Shown here piece by piece: positions 25,539 through 35,015 of a DNA stretch of 64,000 nt. The stretch's first letter is position 1. Each line of letters opens with the position of its first letter. A model generated the notes under the pieces. The model saw only the letters and a program-made list of their open reading frames with translations. It ran no database searches and had not been told where the DNA came from. Source of the stretch: Metabacillus mangrovi (GTDB lineage: Bacteria > Bacillota > Bacilli > Bacillales > Bacillaceae); contig NZ_WMIB01000002.1 of assembly GCF_009711125.1 (NCBI RefSeq), positions 168,301 to 232,300 on the forward strand, written 5' to 3'. The translations under genes and the position numbers were made by a program.

Positions 25539-26627
25539 ATGAAAGTTTTAATTGTGGATGACTCCGCATTTATGAGAAAGATGATCAATGACTTCCTTCA
25601 CGGCTATAAAGGAATTGAAGTAGCAGGAACGGCAAGGAATGGCAGAGATGCGATCGAAAAAATAGAAAAGCTGAACCCGGACGTTATAACAATGGATGTT
25701 GAAATGCCGGTTATGAACGGCATCGATGCGGTAAAAGAAATCATGACGTTTTCTCCGAGGCCTGTTATCATGCTCTCCTCCACTACACAAGCAGGAGCAG
25801 AGGCGACCTTTCTTGCACTCGAAGCAGGAGCAGTTGATTTTGTAGCGAAGCCTTCAGGGGCCATTTCGTTAGATCTGCATAAAATCCGGGATGAATTACG
25901 GGAAAAAGTTCTTTCTGCCAAGCATGCTAAAATTAATATGCCTTTAGTCCCTGAAAAAAATCAAAAACCGCACTTATTAAAGACGAAATATAGTAAAATA
26001 TCTTCTGTAAAGGAAAATATTCCTATAGAATATAATAGGATTCGACAAGAAACAGCACCGCTCATCTGCATGGGAACATCCACTGGAGGCCCCAGAGCAC
26101 TTCAGCGGGTGCTGCCATCCCTTCCGGCAGATTTAGGGGGCCCTGTATTCATCGTTCAGCATATGCCTAAAGGCTTTACTGCATCATTGGCAGAACGCCT
26201 GAACAGAATCAGCATGATTCAAGTAAAAGAGGCATGCAGCGGGGAGAAAGCGGAAGCCGGTACAGCCTATATCGCTCCCGGCGGATCCCATCTGACGGTT
26301 TTGCAAAAAGGGAAGGACCTGTTTATAAAAGTGGATCAGGAGCCGGCCCGGAATGGACACCGCCCATCCGTGGATGTACTGTTTGAATCCATCAGCATAC
26401 TGGAAGGATTCAGCAATATTGCAGTGATCATGACCGGAATGGGAAGCGATGGCACAAAAGGTCTTTGTTTATTGAAGGAAAAAGGAAATACAAACGCCAT
26501 CGCCGAGTCTGAACATACTTCGATCGTTTATGGCATGCCAAGAAGCGCCATCGCAGCAGATCTGATTGATGCTGTCGAGGACGCAGACAATATAGCAGAA
26601 AGAATCTTGCATTACATTCAATCATAG
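25539..26627 (+). CDS. cheB: CheB, chemotaxis methylesterase/deamidase
   Basis: Response regulator methylesterase of 362 residues. The receiver domain has Asp7-Asp8 and phosphorylated Asp53 (TMDVEMPVMN). The esterase domain has the nucleophile Ser in GTSTGGPRAL, the His in VQHMPKGFT and the Asp in MTGMGSDG. The linker (about residues 130-175; bases 25930-26045) is strikingly AT-rich compared with both domains. The ATG at 25539 follows AAAAGGTGGG. It lies next to cheA, its kinase, as in B. subtilis. Confidence 0.97.
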   Translation: MKVLIVDDSAFMRKMINDFLHGYKGIEVAGTARNGRDAIEKIEKLNPDVITMDVEMPVMNGIDAVKEIMTFSPRPVIMLSSTTQAGAEATFLALEAGAVDFVAKPSGAISLDLHKIRDELREKVLSAKHAKINMPLVPEKNQKPHLLKTKYSKISSVKENIPIEYNRIRQETAPLICMGTSTGGPRALQRVLPSLPADLGGPVFIVQHMPKGFTASLAERLNRISMIQVKEACSGEKAEAGTAYIAPGGSHLTVLQKGKDLFIKVDQEPARNGHRPSVDVLFESISILEGFSNIAVIMTGMGSDGTKGLCLLKEKGNTNAIAESEHTSIVYGMPRSAIAADLIDAVEDADNIAERILHYIQS

Positions 26628-26639
26628 GGGGCAAGCCGG

Positions 26640-28637
26640 ATGGAAATGAGTCAATACCTGGAAATATTCATTGAAGAGAGCAAAGAACACTTACAGGCCT
26701 GCAATGAAAAGCTGATGGAACTGGAAAAAAATCCGGGAGATTTGACAATTGTAAACGATATTTTCCGCTCGGCACATACGCTGAAGGGGATGAGCGCGAC
26801 AATGGGGTATGAGGATCTTGCAAGCCTTACCCATCAGATGGAAAATGTGCTGGATGCAATCCGGAACGAAAAAAACATGGTTACCCCTGATCTTTTGGAT
26901 GCAGTATTCGCTTCACTGGATCTGCTTGAAGATATAGTTTTCTCAATTGCTGATGGCGGAGACGGGAAGAAGGATGTCACTGGAGTGGTTGCCCGGCTAA
27001 AGGCAATTGAGGAAGGCAAGAATGAAGCAGCAGCAGCTGTGGAAAGTGCTGTTCCCCCCCAGCAAAGCCTGGGTGCATATGACGATTTTCAAAAAACGAT
27101 TATCCGTCAGTCCCTCGATCAGGACTTCCAGGCATTCGAACTGAGCGTCACATTGAGGGAAGGCTGCCTGTTAAAAGCTGTAAGAGCGTTTATGGTGTTT
27201 GAGATTCTTGATCAGGCAGGTGAGGTGATCAAGAGTGCTCCGTCAGTGGACCAGCTGGAAGAAGAAAATTTCGATCATGAATTTACGGTTGCTATTGTAA
27301 CGAAGCTTTCAAAAGAAGAATTGGAAAGCCGGGTGCTGAAAGTTTCCGAGATTGAGCGTGCAATTGCGGAGCCTATTAAAATTGAAAGTATGTTTGCAGG
27401 AGAGGTTGGCCCGCCAGGAGTACAGGTTCAATCACCGGCAGGACCGGCTGCATCTGATGAAGCGAATGAAACCAAACCAAAAGCTGCCTCTAAGACGATT
27501 CGGGTTAATATCGACCGGCTGGATGTTCTGATGAATCTGTTCGAAGAGCTGGTGATTGACAGGGGTCGCCTTGAAACCATCTCCAGTGATTTGAAGAATG
27601 CGGAGCTGCAGGAGACGGTTGAGAGAATGACAAGAATTTCCGGTGACTTGCAGAGCATTATCCTGAATATGCGGATGGTCCCGGTTGAAACGGTTTTCAA
27701 CCGCTTTCCGAGGATGGTCAGGCAGCTTGCCAAAGACTTGAATAAAAAGATCGAGCTTAAGGTGATCGGAGCAGAAACAGAACTGGACCGGACCGTAATC
27801 GATGAAATCGGAGATCCGCTCGTCCACCTCATCCGTAATTCAATGGATCACGGGATTGAAGCGCCTGAAGCAAGAATTCAAAGCGGCAAGCCTGAAACAG
27901 GGACTGTTGAGCTTAAAGCGTATCACAGCGGAAATCATGTCTTTATCGAAGTGTCTGATGACGGGGCAGGAATCAGCAGGGAGAAGGTGCTGTCAAGAGC
28001 GATCGCCCGCGGCATCGTTTCTGAGCAGGATGCAGCAGAGATGACAGACAGAGAGATTAACAGTCTTATTTTTGCACCGGGCTTCTCCACTGCAGAACAA
28101 ATTTCCGATATTTCAGGCAGAGGAGTTGGGCTTGATGTCGTTAAAAGCGCAATCGAATCACTCGGCGGATCGGTAACGGTAGATTCAGAAGAAGGCAGAG
28201 GGTCTCTGTTTTCGGTGCAGCTGCCGCTGACCCTCAGCATCATTTCTGTCCTGATGGTTGAATTGGAAGCGGAGAAATATGCGATTCCCATTTCATCTGT
28301 CATCGAAACAGCCGTTATCCGTAAAGATGAAATCATGCACGCACACAATCAGAAAGTGATTGATTTCAGAGGGAAAATTGTCCCCCTCGTTTACTTGAAT
28401 TCTATATTCGACGTACCGGCAGGAAGCGGGGAAGACTCGGAATATTTATCGATGGTCGTTGTGAAAAAAGGGGACAAGCTGGCGGGATTGGCCGTAGATT
28501 CCTTCATCGGACAGCTGGAAGTCGTATTGAAGCCTTTGGGAAGCTATCTGAACGGAGTGTTCGCCATTTCCGGAGCAACGATTCTGGGCAACGGGGAAGT
28601 CGCTTTGATTGTGGATTGCAACGCACTTATTAAATAA
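26640..28637 (+). CDS. cheA: CheA, chemotaxis histidine kinase
   Basis: Kinase of 665 residues. The P1 domain holds the phosphorylated His46 (SAHTLKGMSATMG). A P2 CheY/CheB-binding region, the P3 dimerisation helices (RVNIDRLDVLMNLFEELVIDRGRL region), the P4 ATPase domain (HLIRNSMDHGIE; DDGAGIS; GRGVGLDVVKS) and the C-terminal CheW-like P5 domain (LPLTLSIISVLMVELEAEKY) follow. The start MEMSQYLEIF resembles the B. subtilis MDMNQYLDVF. It forms receptor arrays with CheW, encoded next. Confidence 0.98.
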   Translation: MEMSQYLEIFIEESKEHLQACNEKLMELEKNPGDLTIVNDIFRSAHTLKGMSATMGYEDLASLTHQMENVLDAIRNEKNMVTPDLLDAVFASLDLLEDIVFSIADGGDGKKDVTGVVARLKAIEEGKNEAAAAVESAVPPQQSLGAYDDFQKTIIRQSLDQDFQAFELSVTLREGCLLKAVRAFMVFEILDQAGEVIKSAPSVDQLEEENFDHEFTVAIVTKLSKEELESRVLKVSEIERAIAEPIKIESMFAGEVGPPGVQVQSPAGPAASDEANETKPKAASKTIRVNIDRLDVLMNLFEELVIDRGRLETISSDLKNAELQETVERMTRISGDLQSIILNMRMVPVETVFNRFPRMVRQLAKDLNKKIELKVIGAETELDRTVIDEIGDPLVHLIRNSMDHGIEAPEARIQSGKPETGTVELKAYHSGNHVFIEVSDDGAGISREKVLSRAIARGIVSEQDAAEMTDREINSLIFAPGFSTAEQISDISGRGVGLDVVKSAIESLGGSVTVDSEEGRGSLFSVQLPLTLSIISVLMVELEAEKYAIPISSVIETAVIRKDEIMHAHNQKVIDFRGKIVPLVYLNSIFDVPAGSGEDSEYLSMVVVKKGDKLAGLAVDSFIGQLEVVLKPLGSYLNGVFAISGATILGNGEVALIVDCNALIK

Positions 28638-28652
28638 GTTGGGGGAAAAACC

Positions 28653-29123
28653 ATGCAGCTTAAAGAGCTTTCTATGAAAAAAATCATTATTTTCCGGCTT
28701 GGGGACGAAGAGTTCGGCATTCCGGTAGAACTGGTGAAATCCATTGAAAAAATCCAGCCGGTTACAAGGGTGCCCGGAACAGCTTCTTTCATTAAAGGGG
28801 TGTTGAACCTCAGAGGAGTCATCACACCTGTAATTGATTTGCGGGGAAGGTTTGAACTGGATCACTCTGAAGAAACGGATCAGACGCGGATGATAGTCGT
28901 CAAATATATGGATACGGAGGCAGGCCTCATCGCAGACGCGGCAAATGATGTCCTGGATATTGATCCCGGTGAGATCGAGCCGTCACCCGATGTGGCGGGC
29001 ATTGTCAAGACAGATTACATCAGCGGGGTTGCGAAAACTGGTAAACGGCTCATCATATTGCTCAACCTTGAAGAAGTGCTGCATTCCGTTTCGGCTCTGG
29101 CTGATCAATCCGCGGGAGTCTGA
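28653..29123 (+). CDS. cheW: CheW, receptor-kinase coupling protein
   Basis: CheW-domain adaptor of 156 residues linking chemoreceptors to CheA. The signatures are FRLGDEEFGIPVELVKSIEK, VTRVPGTASFIKGVLNLRGVITPVIDLRGRF and the late GVAKTGKRLIILLNLEEVL. The ATG follows GTTGGGGGAAAAACC. A second in-frame ATG six codons on would give the shorter start seen in some relatives. It lies between cheA and cheC. Confidence 0.96.
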   Translation: MQLKELSMKKIIIFRLGDEEFGIPVELVKSIEKIQPVTRVPGTASFIKGVLNLRGVITPVIDLRGRFELDHSEETDQTRMIVVKYMDTEAGLIADAANDVLDIDPGEIEPSPDVAGIVKTDYISGVAKTGKRLIILLNLEEVLHSVSALADQSAGV

Positions 29124-29128
29124 GTCCG

Positions 29129-29758
29129 ATGAAGCTGAATTTTGAGCAGCTGGATGTTCTTCAGGAAATCGCAAGCATCGGTGCTGCACATTCCGCCACT
29201 GCCCTTTCTAAATTGCTAGAAAGAAAAATCATGATGAACGTGCCGGAGGTAAGAGCTGTATCTTTTAACGAACTTACCGAGGCAATGGGTGGTGCAGAGA
29301 AAGAGGTCGCCTGTATTTTTCTCAGGATGAACGGCAGCATTTCCGGGAGTATGTATTTTATTATGGAAATGGATTCGGCAGAGTTTTTCCTGAGGGAGTT
29401 CGCTCGAAATTCCTCCCTCAGTCTCCGTTATCCGCTGAAGGATGAATATGCCAGGTCGGCCTTGATCGAGCTCGGCAACATATTAATGGGAAGTTACCTG
29501 AATTCTCTATCTGAATTGACAAATCTCCTGATCATTCCTGAAGTGCCTGAATTCACAGTTGATATGTTCGGGGCGATTATCAGCGAAGGGCTGATCGGAT
29601 TATCAAATGCAGCCGATTTTGCCGTGCTGATCCGAACGATGATTATGGGCGGGGACGGGCTGCAGCGGGAACCGCTTCAAGGGCACTTGTTCCTTTTGCC
29701 GGATCATGATTCCTTTGAGTCTTTTTACAGGGCTGCGGGGGTACAGGATGAAGACTGA
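29129..29758 (+). CDS. cheC: CheC, CheY-P phosphatase and CheD partner
   Basis: CheC-family protein of 209 residues with two internally repeated half-domains. The canonical phosphatase motif E-x-x-N occurs twice in the family. The second copy is intact (Glu114 and Asn117, LIELGNILMGSYL), but the first reads QEIASIGAAHS, so Glu13 is kept while the usual Asn16 is Ser. In B. subtilis CheC the same site is EVGNIGAGHS. The protein should still bind CheD and retain one active centre. It overlaps cheD by 11 bases. Confidence 0.94.
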   Translation: MKLNFEQLDVLQEIASIGAAHSATALSKLLERKIMMNVPEVRAVSFNELTEAMGGAEKEVACIFLRMNGSISGSMYFIMEMDSAEFFLREFARNSSLSLRYPLKDEYARSALIELGNILMGSYLNSLSELTNLLIIPEVPEFTVDMFGAIISEGLIGLSNAADFAVLIRTMIMGGDGLQREPLQGHLFLLPDHDSFESFYRAAGVQDED

Positions 29759-30248
29759 TGAGCAAAGAATTATTAAAATCGGCATTGCAGATATGAGTAC
29801 GGCTGCCCCGCCTGCTAAGCTCAGGACCTCAGGGCTTGGATCCTGCATAGGTCTTGTCCTGTATGATCCCATGCTGAAAAACGCAGGGATGGCCCACATT
29901 ATGCTGCCTACTTCTTCACTGGCAAGAAGTGAAGGCTTCAACCGGAACAAATATGCAGACACAGCCATTGCTGATCTGCTGGTCCATTTAAAAAGGATGG
30001 GTTCACCAGCGGGCAGGCTGAAGGCCAAGATGGCGGGCGGCGCCCAGATGTTCGCCTTTAAAGCCCAGAATGAAATGATGAGAATCGGCCCGCGGAATAC
30101 CGAGGCAGTAAAAGAGCTGCTCGCCCATTATGCCATTCAGCTTGTATCCTCTGATACTGGAGGCGGGAGCGGCAGAACGATTGAGTTTGATCCCGAGACA
30201 CTGCTGCTCACGATCAGGACGGTTAATACAGGAACATCCATCATATAA
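29748..30248 (+). CDS. cheD: CheD, chemoreceptor glutamine deamidase
   Basis: Deamidase of 166 residues that converts receptor Gln to Glu and is held in check by CheC. The catalytic Cys33 (GLGSCIGLVLYD) and His50 (AGMAHIMLP) are visible. The CheC-contact motif region FKAQNEMMRIGPRN is present. I chose the ATG at 29748 within the end of cheC, after TACAGGATG; the frame is open further upstream inside cheC but that part is not conserved. The pair cheC-cheD is the usual Bacillus arrangement. Confidence 0.96.
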   Translation: MKTDEQRIIKIGIADMSTAAPPAKLRTSGLGSCIGLVLYDPMLKNAGMAHIMLPTSSLARSEGFNRNKYADTAIADLLVHLKRMGSPAGRLKAKMAGGAQMFAFKAQNEMMRIGPRNTEAVKELLAHYAIQLVSSDTGGGSGRTIEFDPETLLLTIRTVNTGTSII

Positions 30249-30283
30249 GCTGACAGGAAAGAACAAAAGCAATAGGGGGAAGA

Positions 30284-31054
30284 ATGATGAGTCAAACGAC
30301 AGGCAAAGAGGAACAGCAGATCTGGGAGAATTGGATCGGCAGCAGGGACCCGGCAGCTGGAAACGCGCTGATCAAAAGATATACACCGCTTGTGACGTTT
30401 CATGTACAGAGGATATCCGTCGGACTCCCTAAAACTGTCAGCCGTGATGACCTGATGAGCCTTGGTCTTTACGGCCTGTACGACGCTCTCGAAAAATTTG
30501 ACGCAGGCAGGGATCTGAAATTTGACACGTATGCTTCCTTCCGGATAAGAGGCGCCATTATCGATGGTCTCCGAAAAGAAGACTGGCTGCCAAGGAGCTC
30601 CCGTGAAAAAGCAAAAAAAGTAGATATGGTAATCGAAAAACTGGAGCAGAAGTATTTAAGAAATGTAACACCCTATGAAATTGCAAAGGAAATGGGCATC
30701 TCCGAAGATGAAGTTCTGACCGCAGTGAACGAAGGTTTTTTTGCGAATGTCCTGTCCATTGATGAATACCTGCCGGATCATGATGACGGGGATTATACTG
30801 GGATGGTTCTAAAAGATGACCGGAGCGTTTCTCCGGAAGAGACTATTTTAAAGCAGGAGCTGATCAGCCAGCTGACAGAAGTGATTACAGAACTCTCTGA
30901 AAAGGAACAGCTTGTTGTCTCCTTATTTTATAAAGAGGAATTGACCTTGACAGAAATCGGACATGTTATGGAATTATCAACCTCCCGAATTTCACAAATC
31001 CATTCCAAAGCCCTATTCAAGCTTAGAAGAATTATGGGCAAAGTCACGAGCTGA
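30284..31054 (+). CDS. sigD: Sigma-D, flagellar sigma factor
   Basis: Sigma-28 family factor of 256 residues directing late flagellar, chemotaxis and autolysin genes. Region 2 is seen in DDLMSLGLYGLYDALEKFD and KFDTYASFRIRGAIIDGLRKEDWLPRS. Region 3 holds VTPYEIAKEMGISEDEV and region 4 the HTH (LTEIGHVMELSTSRISQIHSKALFKLR). The ATG follows TAGGGGGAAGA. Being far down the operon makes its level sensitive to operon read-through, as in B. subtilis. The anti-sigma FlgM is not in this window. Confidence 0.98.
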   Translation: MMSQTTGKEEQQIWENWIGSRDPAAGNALIKRYTPLVTFHVQRISVGLPKTVSRDDLMSLGLYGLYDALEKFDAGRDLKFDTYASFRIRGAIIDGLRKEDWLPRSSREKAKKVDMVIEKLEQKYLRNVTPYEIAKEMGISEDEVLTAVNEGFFANVLSIDEYLPDHDDGDYTGMVLKDDRSVSPEETILKQELISQLTEVITELSEKEQLVVSLFYKEELTLTEIGHVMELSTSRISQIHSKALFKLRRIMGKVTS

Positions 31055-31100
31055 TTAAGCTCGAAAAACCCGGGACACACAAAAGGGGAGGAGGATACAG

Positions 31101-31598
31101 ATGGGTACTTTTTTTACAATTGCAAGCATTCTTCTCCACATGATCTCTTTGTACTGTATCTCTCTTTTATTTATACGGATCTCCAATCTGAAAAAGATGA
31201 AGCAGGAGCAGGAATCCATTTATGAAGAAACCAGTGAGCTCCTCGCCGGATTTATGCTGGAACAGCGAGAGGAGCATGAGAGGTTTTTGCGGGCCTTAAG
31301 CGATAAACCGTCTCCCCGGCCTGACAGTGAAGCGAATACAGCCCCGGCCGTTTCCTTTGAAAAGCCTGATGAACAACATCAGCAGGAAGAGAAAGGAATT
31401 CTGGCTGAAGGGGTGCCGGAACATCTTCGCTTCGCAGAGGGCATGCAGGACACAGTCGATCTGTCTGCGCAGCGCCAGGAAATGGATGTGAATGCCTTAA
31501 GTGAGAATGGGCATTCTATTGAAGAGATTGCCAGGATGACAGGCAAGGGAAAAACAGAAGTAGAACTTATCCTGAAATTCCGTCAAAAACAGCAATAA
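31101..31598 (+). CDS. swrB: SwrB (YlxL)-like protein, activator of flagellar assembly
   Basis: Protein of 165 residues with an N-terminal membrane segment (FFTIASILLHMISLYCISLLFI, about residues 4-25), a charged coiled-coil stretch (about 28-65), a Pro/Glu-rich middle and a C-terminal small helical HTH-like motif (NGHSIEEIARMTGKGKTEVELILKFRQK). This architecture and position after sigD match B. subtilis SwrB, which promotes FliP-dependent export activation. The sequence is poorly conserved except for the C-terminal motif, so I rely on position and architecture. It follows GGGGAGGAGG. Confidence 0.82.
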   Translation: MGTFFTIASILLHMISLYCISLLFIRISNLKKMKQEQESIYEETSELLAGFMLEQREEHERFLRALSDKPSPRPDSEANTAPAVSFEKPDEQHQQEEKGILAEGVPEHLRFAEGMQDTVDLSAQRQEMDVNALSENGHSIEEIARMTGKGKTEVELILKFRQKQQ

Positions 31599-31603
31599 TA
31601 TGC

Positions 31604-31632
31604 TTGCTTCCGGCATCCGGTTATGGTATATT
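31604..31632 (+). promoter_or_regulatory. sigma-A promoter of rpsB
   Basis: TTGCTT (31604-31609), 17-base spacer, TATATT (31627-31632) with TG one base upstream (extended -10). It starts six bases after the swrB stop and leaves a leader of roughly 105 bases before rpsB. The 15 bases GGTTATGGTATATTT recur exactly at the rimP promoter. Confidence 0.72.
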
Positions 31633-31663
31633 TCTTGTTGGTGTTAATACACACGCTTACAGA

Positions 31664-31701
31664 TTCGGGCATTGGTGCTGAAATCATCAGTTATGCCTGA
31701 A
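31664..31701 (+). promoter_or_regulatory. rpsB leader stem-loop
   Basis: TTCGGGCAT (31664-31672) pairs with ATGCCTGAA (31693-31701) with one G-U. Inside the loop, CTGA (31678-31681) pairs with TCAG (31687-31690). There is no T tract. Its place in an S2 mRNA leader suggests autoregulation, which is inference. Confidence 0.45.
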
Positions 31702-31733
31702 GATGATGTAAAGCGGAGGAGAAAAACCATTAG

Positions 31734-32474
<741 letters not shown>

Positions 32475-32484
32475 TGAGCAAACG

Positions 32485-32526
32485 AAAAGGTGATAAGAGG
32501 GCAAGGCCTTTTATCACCTTTTTTTA
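32485..32526 (+). terminator. terminator between rpsB and tsf
   Basis: AAAAGGTGATAA (32485-32496) pairs with TTATCACCTTTT (32511-32522), with a further short GGC/GCC pairing inside, then a T run. The stem is 12 bp and perfect. It probably reduces tsf expression relative to rpsB. Confidence 0.92.
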
Positions 32527-32576
32527 AAAAAATAAAAGTTTTCTACATAACGTTAAAATTTAAGGAGGAATTCCCC

Positions 32577-33458
32577 ATGGCAGTTACGGCTCAAATGGTA
32601 AAAGAACTTCGTGAAAAAACTGGCGCAGGTATGATGGACTGCAAAAAGGCGCTGACAGAAACAGGCGGCGATATGGAAAAAGCAATCGACTTCCTTCGTG
32701 AAAAAGGCATTGCGAAAGCAGCGAAAAAATCCGACCGCATCGCAGCAGAAGGTCTTGCGGCTGTTCAGACAGCTGGAAATGAAGCTGTTATCCTTGAAGT
32801 GAACTCTGAAACAGACTTCGTTGCTAAAAACGAAGGCTTTAAAACATTGATCAGTGAGCTTGCTTCCCACTTGCTTGCAGCAAAACCTGCGAGCCTTGAA
32901 GAGGCGCTTGCTTCTAAAATGGGGAGCTGCACGACTGTTGAAGAGCGCATCCATTCAGCTGTAGCAACGATCGGTGAAAGAATTTCCCTTCGCCGTTTTG
33001 AAATTGTTACAAAAACAGACAGCGATGCATTCGGTGCATACCTTCACATGGGAGGACGCATTGCCGTTCTTACTCTTCTCGAAGGAACAACAGATGAAAG
33101 CGCGGCTAAAGACGTAGCAATGCACGTTGCAGCCGTAAACCCTAAATACATCAGCCGCGACCAGGTTTCCCAGGAGGAAGCGGACCGCGAGCGCGAAGTA
33201 TTGACACAGCAGGCACTGAACGAAGGAAAGCCTGAAAATATCGTAGCGAAAATGGTTGAAGGCCGTCTTGGCAAATATTTCGAAGACATCTGCCTGCTTG
33301 ACCAGAGTTTCGTTAAAAACCCAGATATGAAAGTAAAACAGTTTGCAGCGTCTAAAAATGCGGAAGTAACAAAATTCGTCCGCTTTGAAGTAGGCGAAGG
33401 CATTGAGAAACGCGCGGATAATTTTGCAGAAGAGGTTATGAACCAAGTACGCAAATAA
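32577..33458 (+). CDS. tsf: Elongation factor Ts
   Basis: EF-Tu nucleotide-exchange factor of 293 residues. The N-terminal UBA-like domain ([24 protein letters not shown] region) and [10 protein letters not shown], the EF-Tu-contact motif, are present, followed by the core and the coiled-coil/dimerisation region. The ATG at 32577 follows AAGGAGGAA; the reading frame runs upstream into the terminator but that is not coding. The gene is closed by its own terminator. Confidence 0.98.
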   Translation: MAVTAQMVKELREKTGAGMMDCKKALTETGGDMEKAIDFLREKGIAKAAKKSDRIAAEGLAAVQTAGNEAVILEVNSETDFVAKNEGFKTLISELASHLLAAKPASLEEALASKMGSCTTVEERIHSAVATIGERISLRRFEIVTKTDSDAFGAYLHMGGRIAVLTLLEGTTDESAAKDVAMHVAAVNPKYISRDQVSQEEADREREVLTQQALNEGKPENIVAKMVEGRLGKYFEDICLLDQSFVKNPDMKVKQFAASKNAEVTKFVRFEVGEGIEKRADNFAEEVMNQVRK

Positions 33459-33490
33459 TCGCGGTTTCAATTAACGAATACAAGCAGAAT

Positions 33491-33517
33491 GGGAACACGT
33501 CCGTGTTCCCGTTTTTT
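33491..33517 (+). terminator. terminator after tsf
   Basis: Perfect 9-bp stem GGGAACACG (33491-33499) with CGTGTTCCC (33502-33510), two-base loop as drawn (four or more in practice), followed by GTTTTTT. Confidence 0.92.
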
Positions 33518-33606
33518 CAAGACAGGAATGATTTTTCCGGGTTTACCCGGACTCATCAGCAACTGTCTTATTTATTGGAATTTTACGATATAATGTGGAG
33601 GGTAAT

Positions 33607-34329
33607 ATGATTAATCCTAAATATAAACGCATCGTCCTGAAACTGAGCGGAGAAGCCTTGGCTGGCCCTCAGGGGTTCGGGATCAATCCGGCCGTCATTA
33701 AATCCATTGCCGGACAGGTAAAGGAAATCGCAGAAATGGATGTAGAAGTAGCCGTTGTAGTAGGCGGCGGAAACATCTGGCGCGGAAAAGTAGGCAGTGA
33801 AATGGGGATGGACCGTGCTACTGCGGATTATATGGGGATGCTTGCGACCGTCATGAACTCTTTAGCCCTGCAGGATAGTCTTGAAAATCTTGGAATTCAG
33901 ACAAGAGTTCAGACCTCCATTGAAATGAGACAAGTTGCAGAGCCTTATATCAGAAGAAAAGCGATCCGCCACCTGGAGAAGAAGAGGGTCGTCATTTTTG
34001 CCGCTGGAACAGGTAATCCGTATTTCTCCACAGACACAACTGCTGCCCTTAGAGCTGCTGAGATTGAAGCAGATGTAATCCTGATGGCCAAGAACAATGT
34101 CGACGGTGTGTACAGTGCCGATCCGCTCAAAGATGCGACCGCAGTTAAATACGAAGAGCTGTCCTACCTGGATGTTCTGAAAGACGGTCTGGCAGTTATG
34201 GATTCAACAGCTTCTTCCCTGTGCATGGACAATGATATCGCATTGATTGTTTTCTCAATTATGGAAGAGGGAAATATAAGAAGAGCCGTTTTAGGCGAAA
34301 ATATCGGAACAATTGTAAGGGGGAAATAA
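33607..34329 (+). CDS. pyrH: UMP kinase
   Basis: Hexameric UMP kinase of 240 residues producing UDP for pyrimidine nucleotide synthesis. The amino-acid-kinase motif KLSGEALAG, the glycine-rich [11 protein letters not shown], and [15 protein letters not shown] are typical. The ATG at 33607 follows GGAGGG at four bases; an in-frame GTG at 33595 would overlap that site. It ends one base before frr, with which it is surely co-transcribed. A TATAAT at 33589-33594 is too close to the start to be a convincing promoter. Confidence 0.97.
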   Translation: MINPKYKRIVLKLSGEALAGPQGFGINPAVIKSIAGQVKEIAEMDVEVAVVVGGGNIWRGKVGSEMGMDRATADYMGMLATVMNSLALQDSLENLGIQTRVQTSIEMRQVAEPYIRRKAIRHLEKKRVVIFAAGTGNPYFSTDTTAALRAAEIEADVILMAKNNVDGVYSADPLKDATAVKYEELSYLDVLKDGLAVMDSTASSLCMDNDIALIVFSIMEEGNIRRAVLGENIGTIVRGK

Positions 34330-34330
34330 G

Positions 34331-34888
34331 ATGTCCAACCAATATATTACCCAGGCAAAAGACAGAATGGAAAAAGCAGTTTCAGCATTTCAGCGTGAGC
34401 TTGCAACAGTCCGTGCCGGCCGTGCCAGTGCATCCCTGCTTGACAAAGTGACAGTAGACTATTATGGTGCTCCGACGCCTGTCAACCAGCTTGCATCCGT
34501 TAATGCTCCTGAAGCACGGATGCTTGTCATTACTCCATATGACAAATCAGCCCTTGGAGATATTGAAAAGGCGATCCAAAAAGCGGATCTTGGTCTAAAT
34601 CCTTCCAACGATGGAACCATTGTCCGCATTACGATTCCTCCGCTTACTGAAGAGCGCCGCCGCGACCTTGGCAAGCTCGTGAAGAAATATGCCGAAGAAG
34701 CAAAAGTTGGTGTCCGGAACATCCGCCGCGATGCGAACGATGATTTGAAAAAAGCGGAAAAGAACGGTGAGATCACAGAAGATGAGCTGCGCGGCCATTC
34801 AGACAGTGTTCAGAAGCTGACAGATGAGTACATCGGAAAACTGGATCAGATTGCAAAAGACAAAGATAAAGAAATCATGGAAGTTTAA
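34331..34888 (+). CDS. frr: Ribosome recycling factor
   Basis: RRF of 185 residues that, with EF-G, splits post-termination ribosomes. It has the signature N-terminal helix ([25 protein letters not shown]), the small beta domain ([16 protein letters not shown]) and the long C-terminal helices ending [15 protein letters not shown]. The ATG follows AAGGGGGAAATAAG. A terminator follows the stop, closing the pyrH-frr unit. Confidence 0.98.
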   Translation: MSNQYITQAKDRMEKAVSAFQRELATVRAGRASASLLDKVTVDYYGAPTPVNQLASVNAPEARMLVITPYDKSALGDIEKAIQKADLGLNPSNDGTIVRITIPPLTEERRRDLGKLVKKYAEEAKVGVRNIRRDANDDLKKAEKNGEITEDELRGHSDSVQKLTDEYIGKLDQIAKDKDKEIMEV

Positions 34889-34921
34889 CGTTTTTCTATG
34901 TAAAATAGAAGTGTGCAAGAG

Positions 34922-34950
34922 ACCCTCTAACGTTTACAGGGGGTTTTTTT
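34922..34950 (+). terminator. terminator after frr
   Basis: ACCCTC (34922-34927) pairs with GGGGGT (34939-34944 region), including one G-U, with an 11-base loop and a seven-T run. Just downstream TGTTAA and TTAACA (34950-34966) form a small inverted repeat. Confidence 0.8.
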
Positions 34951-35015
34951 GTTAATACTGTTAACACGGCTGGGGATTGCTAAATTCATTAGCTGCCGGG
35001 TGATGGAGGAATCAC

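Noticed and set aside
33537..33550. CCGGGT/ACCCGG palindrome before pyrH as regulator site
   Set aside because: Only five to six pairs with a two- to four-base centre and nothing else around it; likely chance.
33589..33594. TATAAT as -10 of a pyrH promoter
   Set aside because: Transcription would start about six bases before the ATG, within the ribosome binding site, and no -35 occurs at 16-18 bases.
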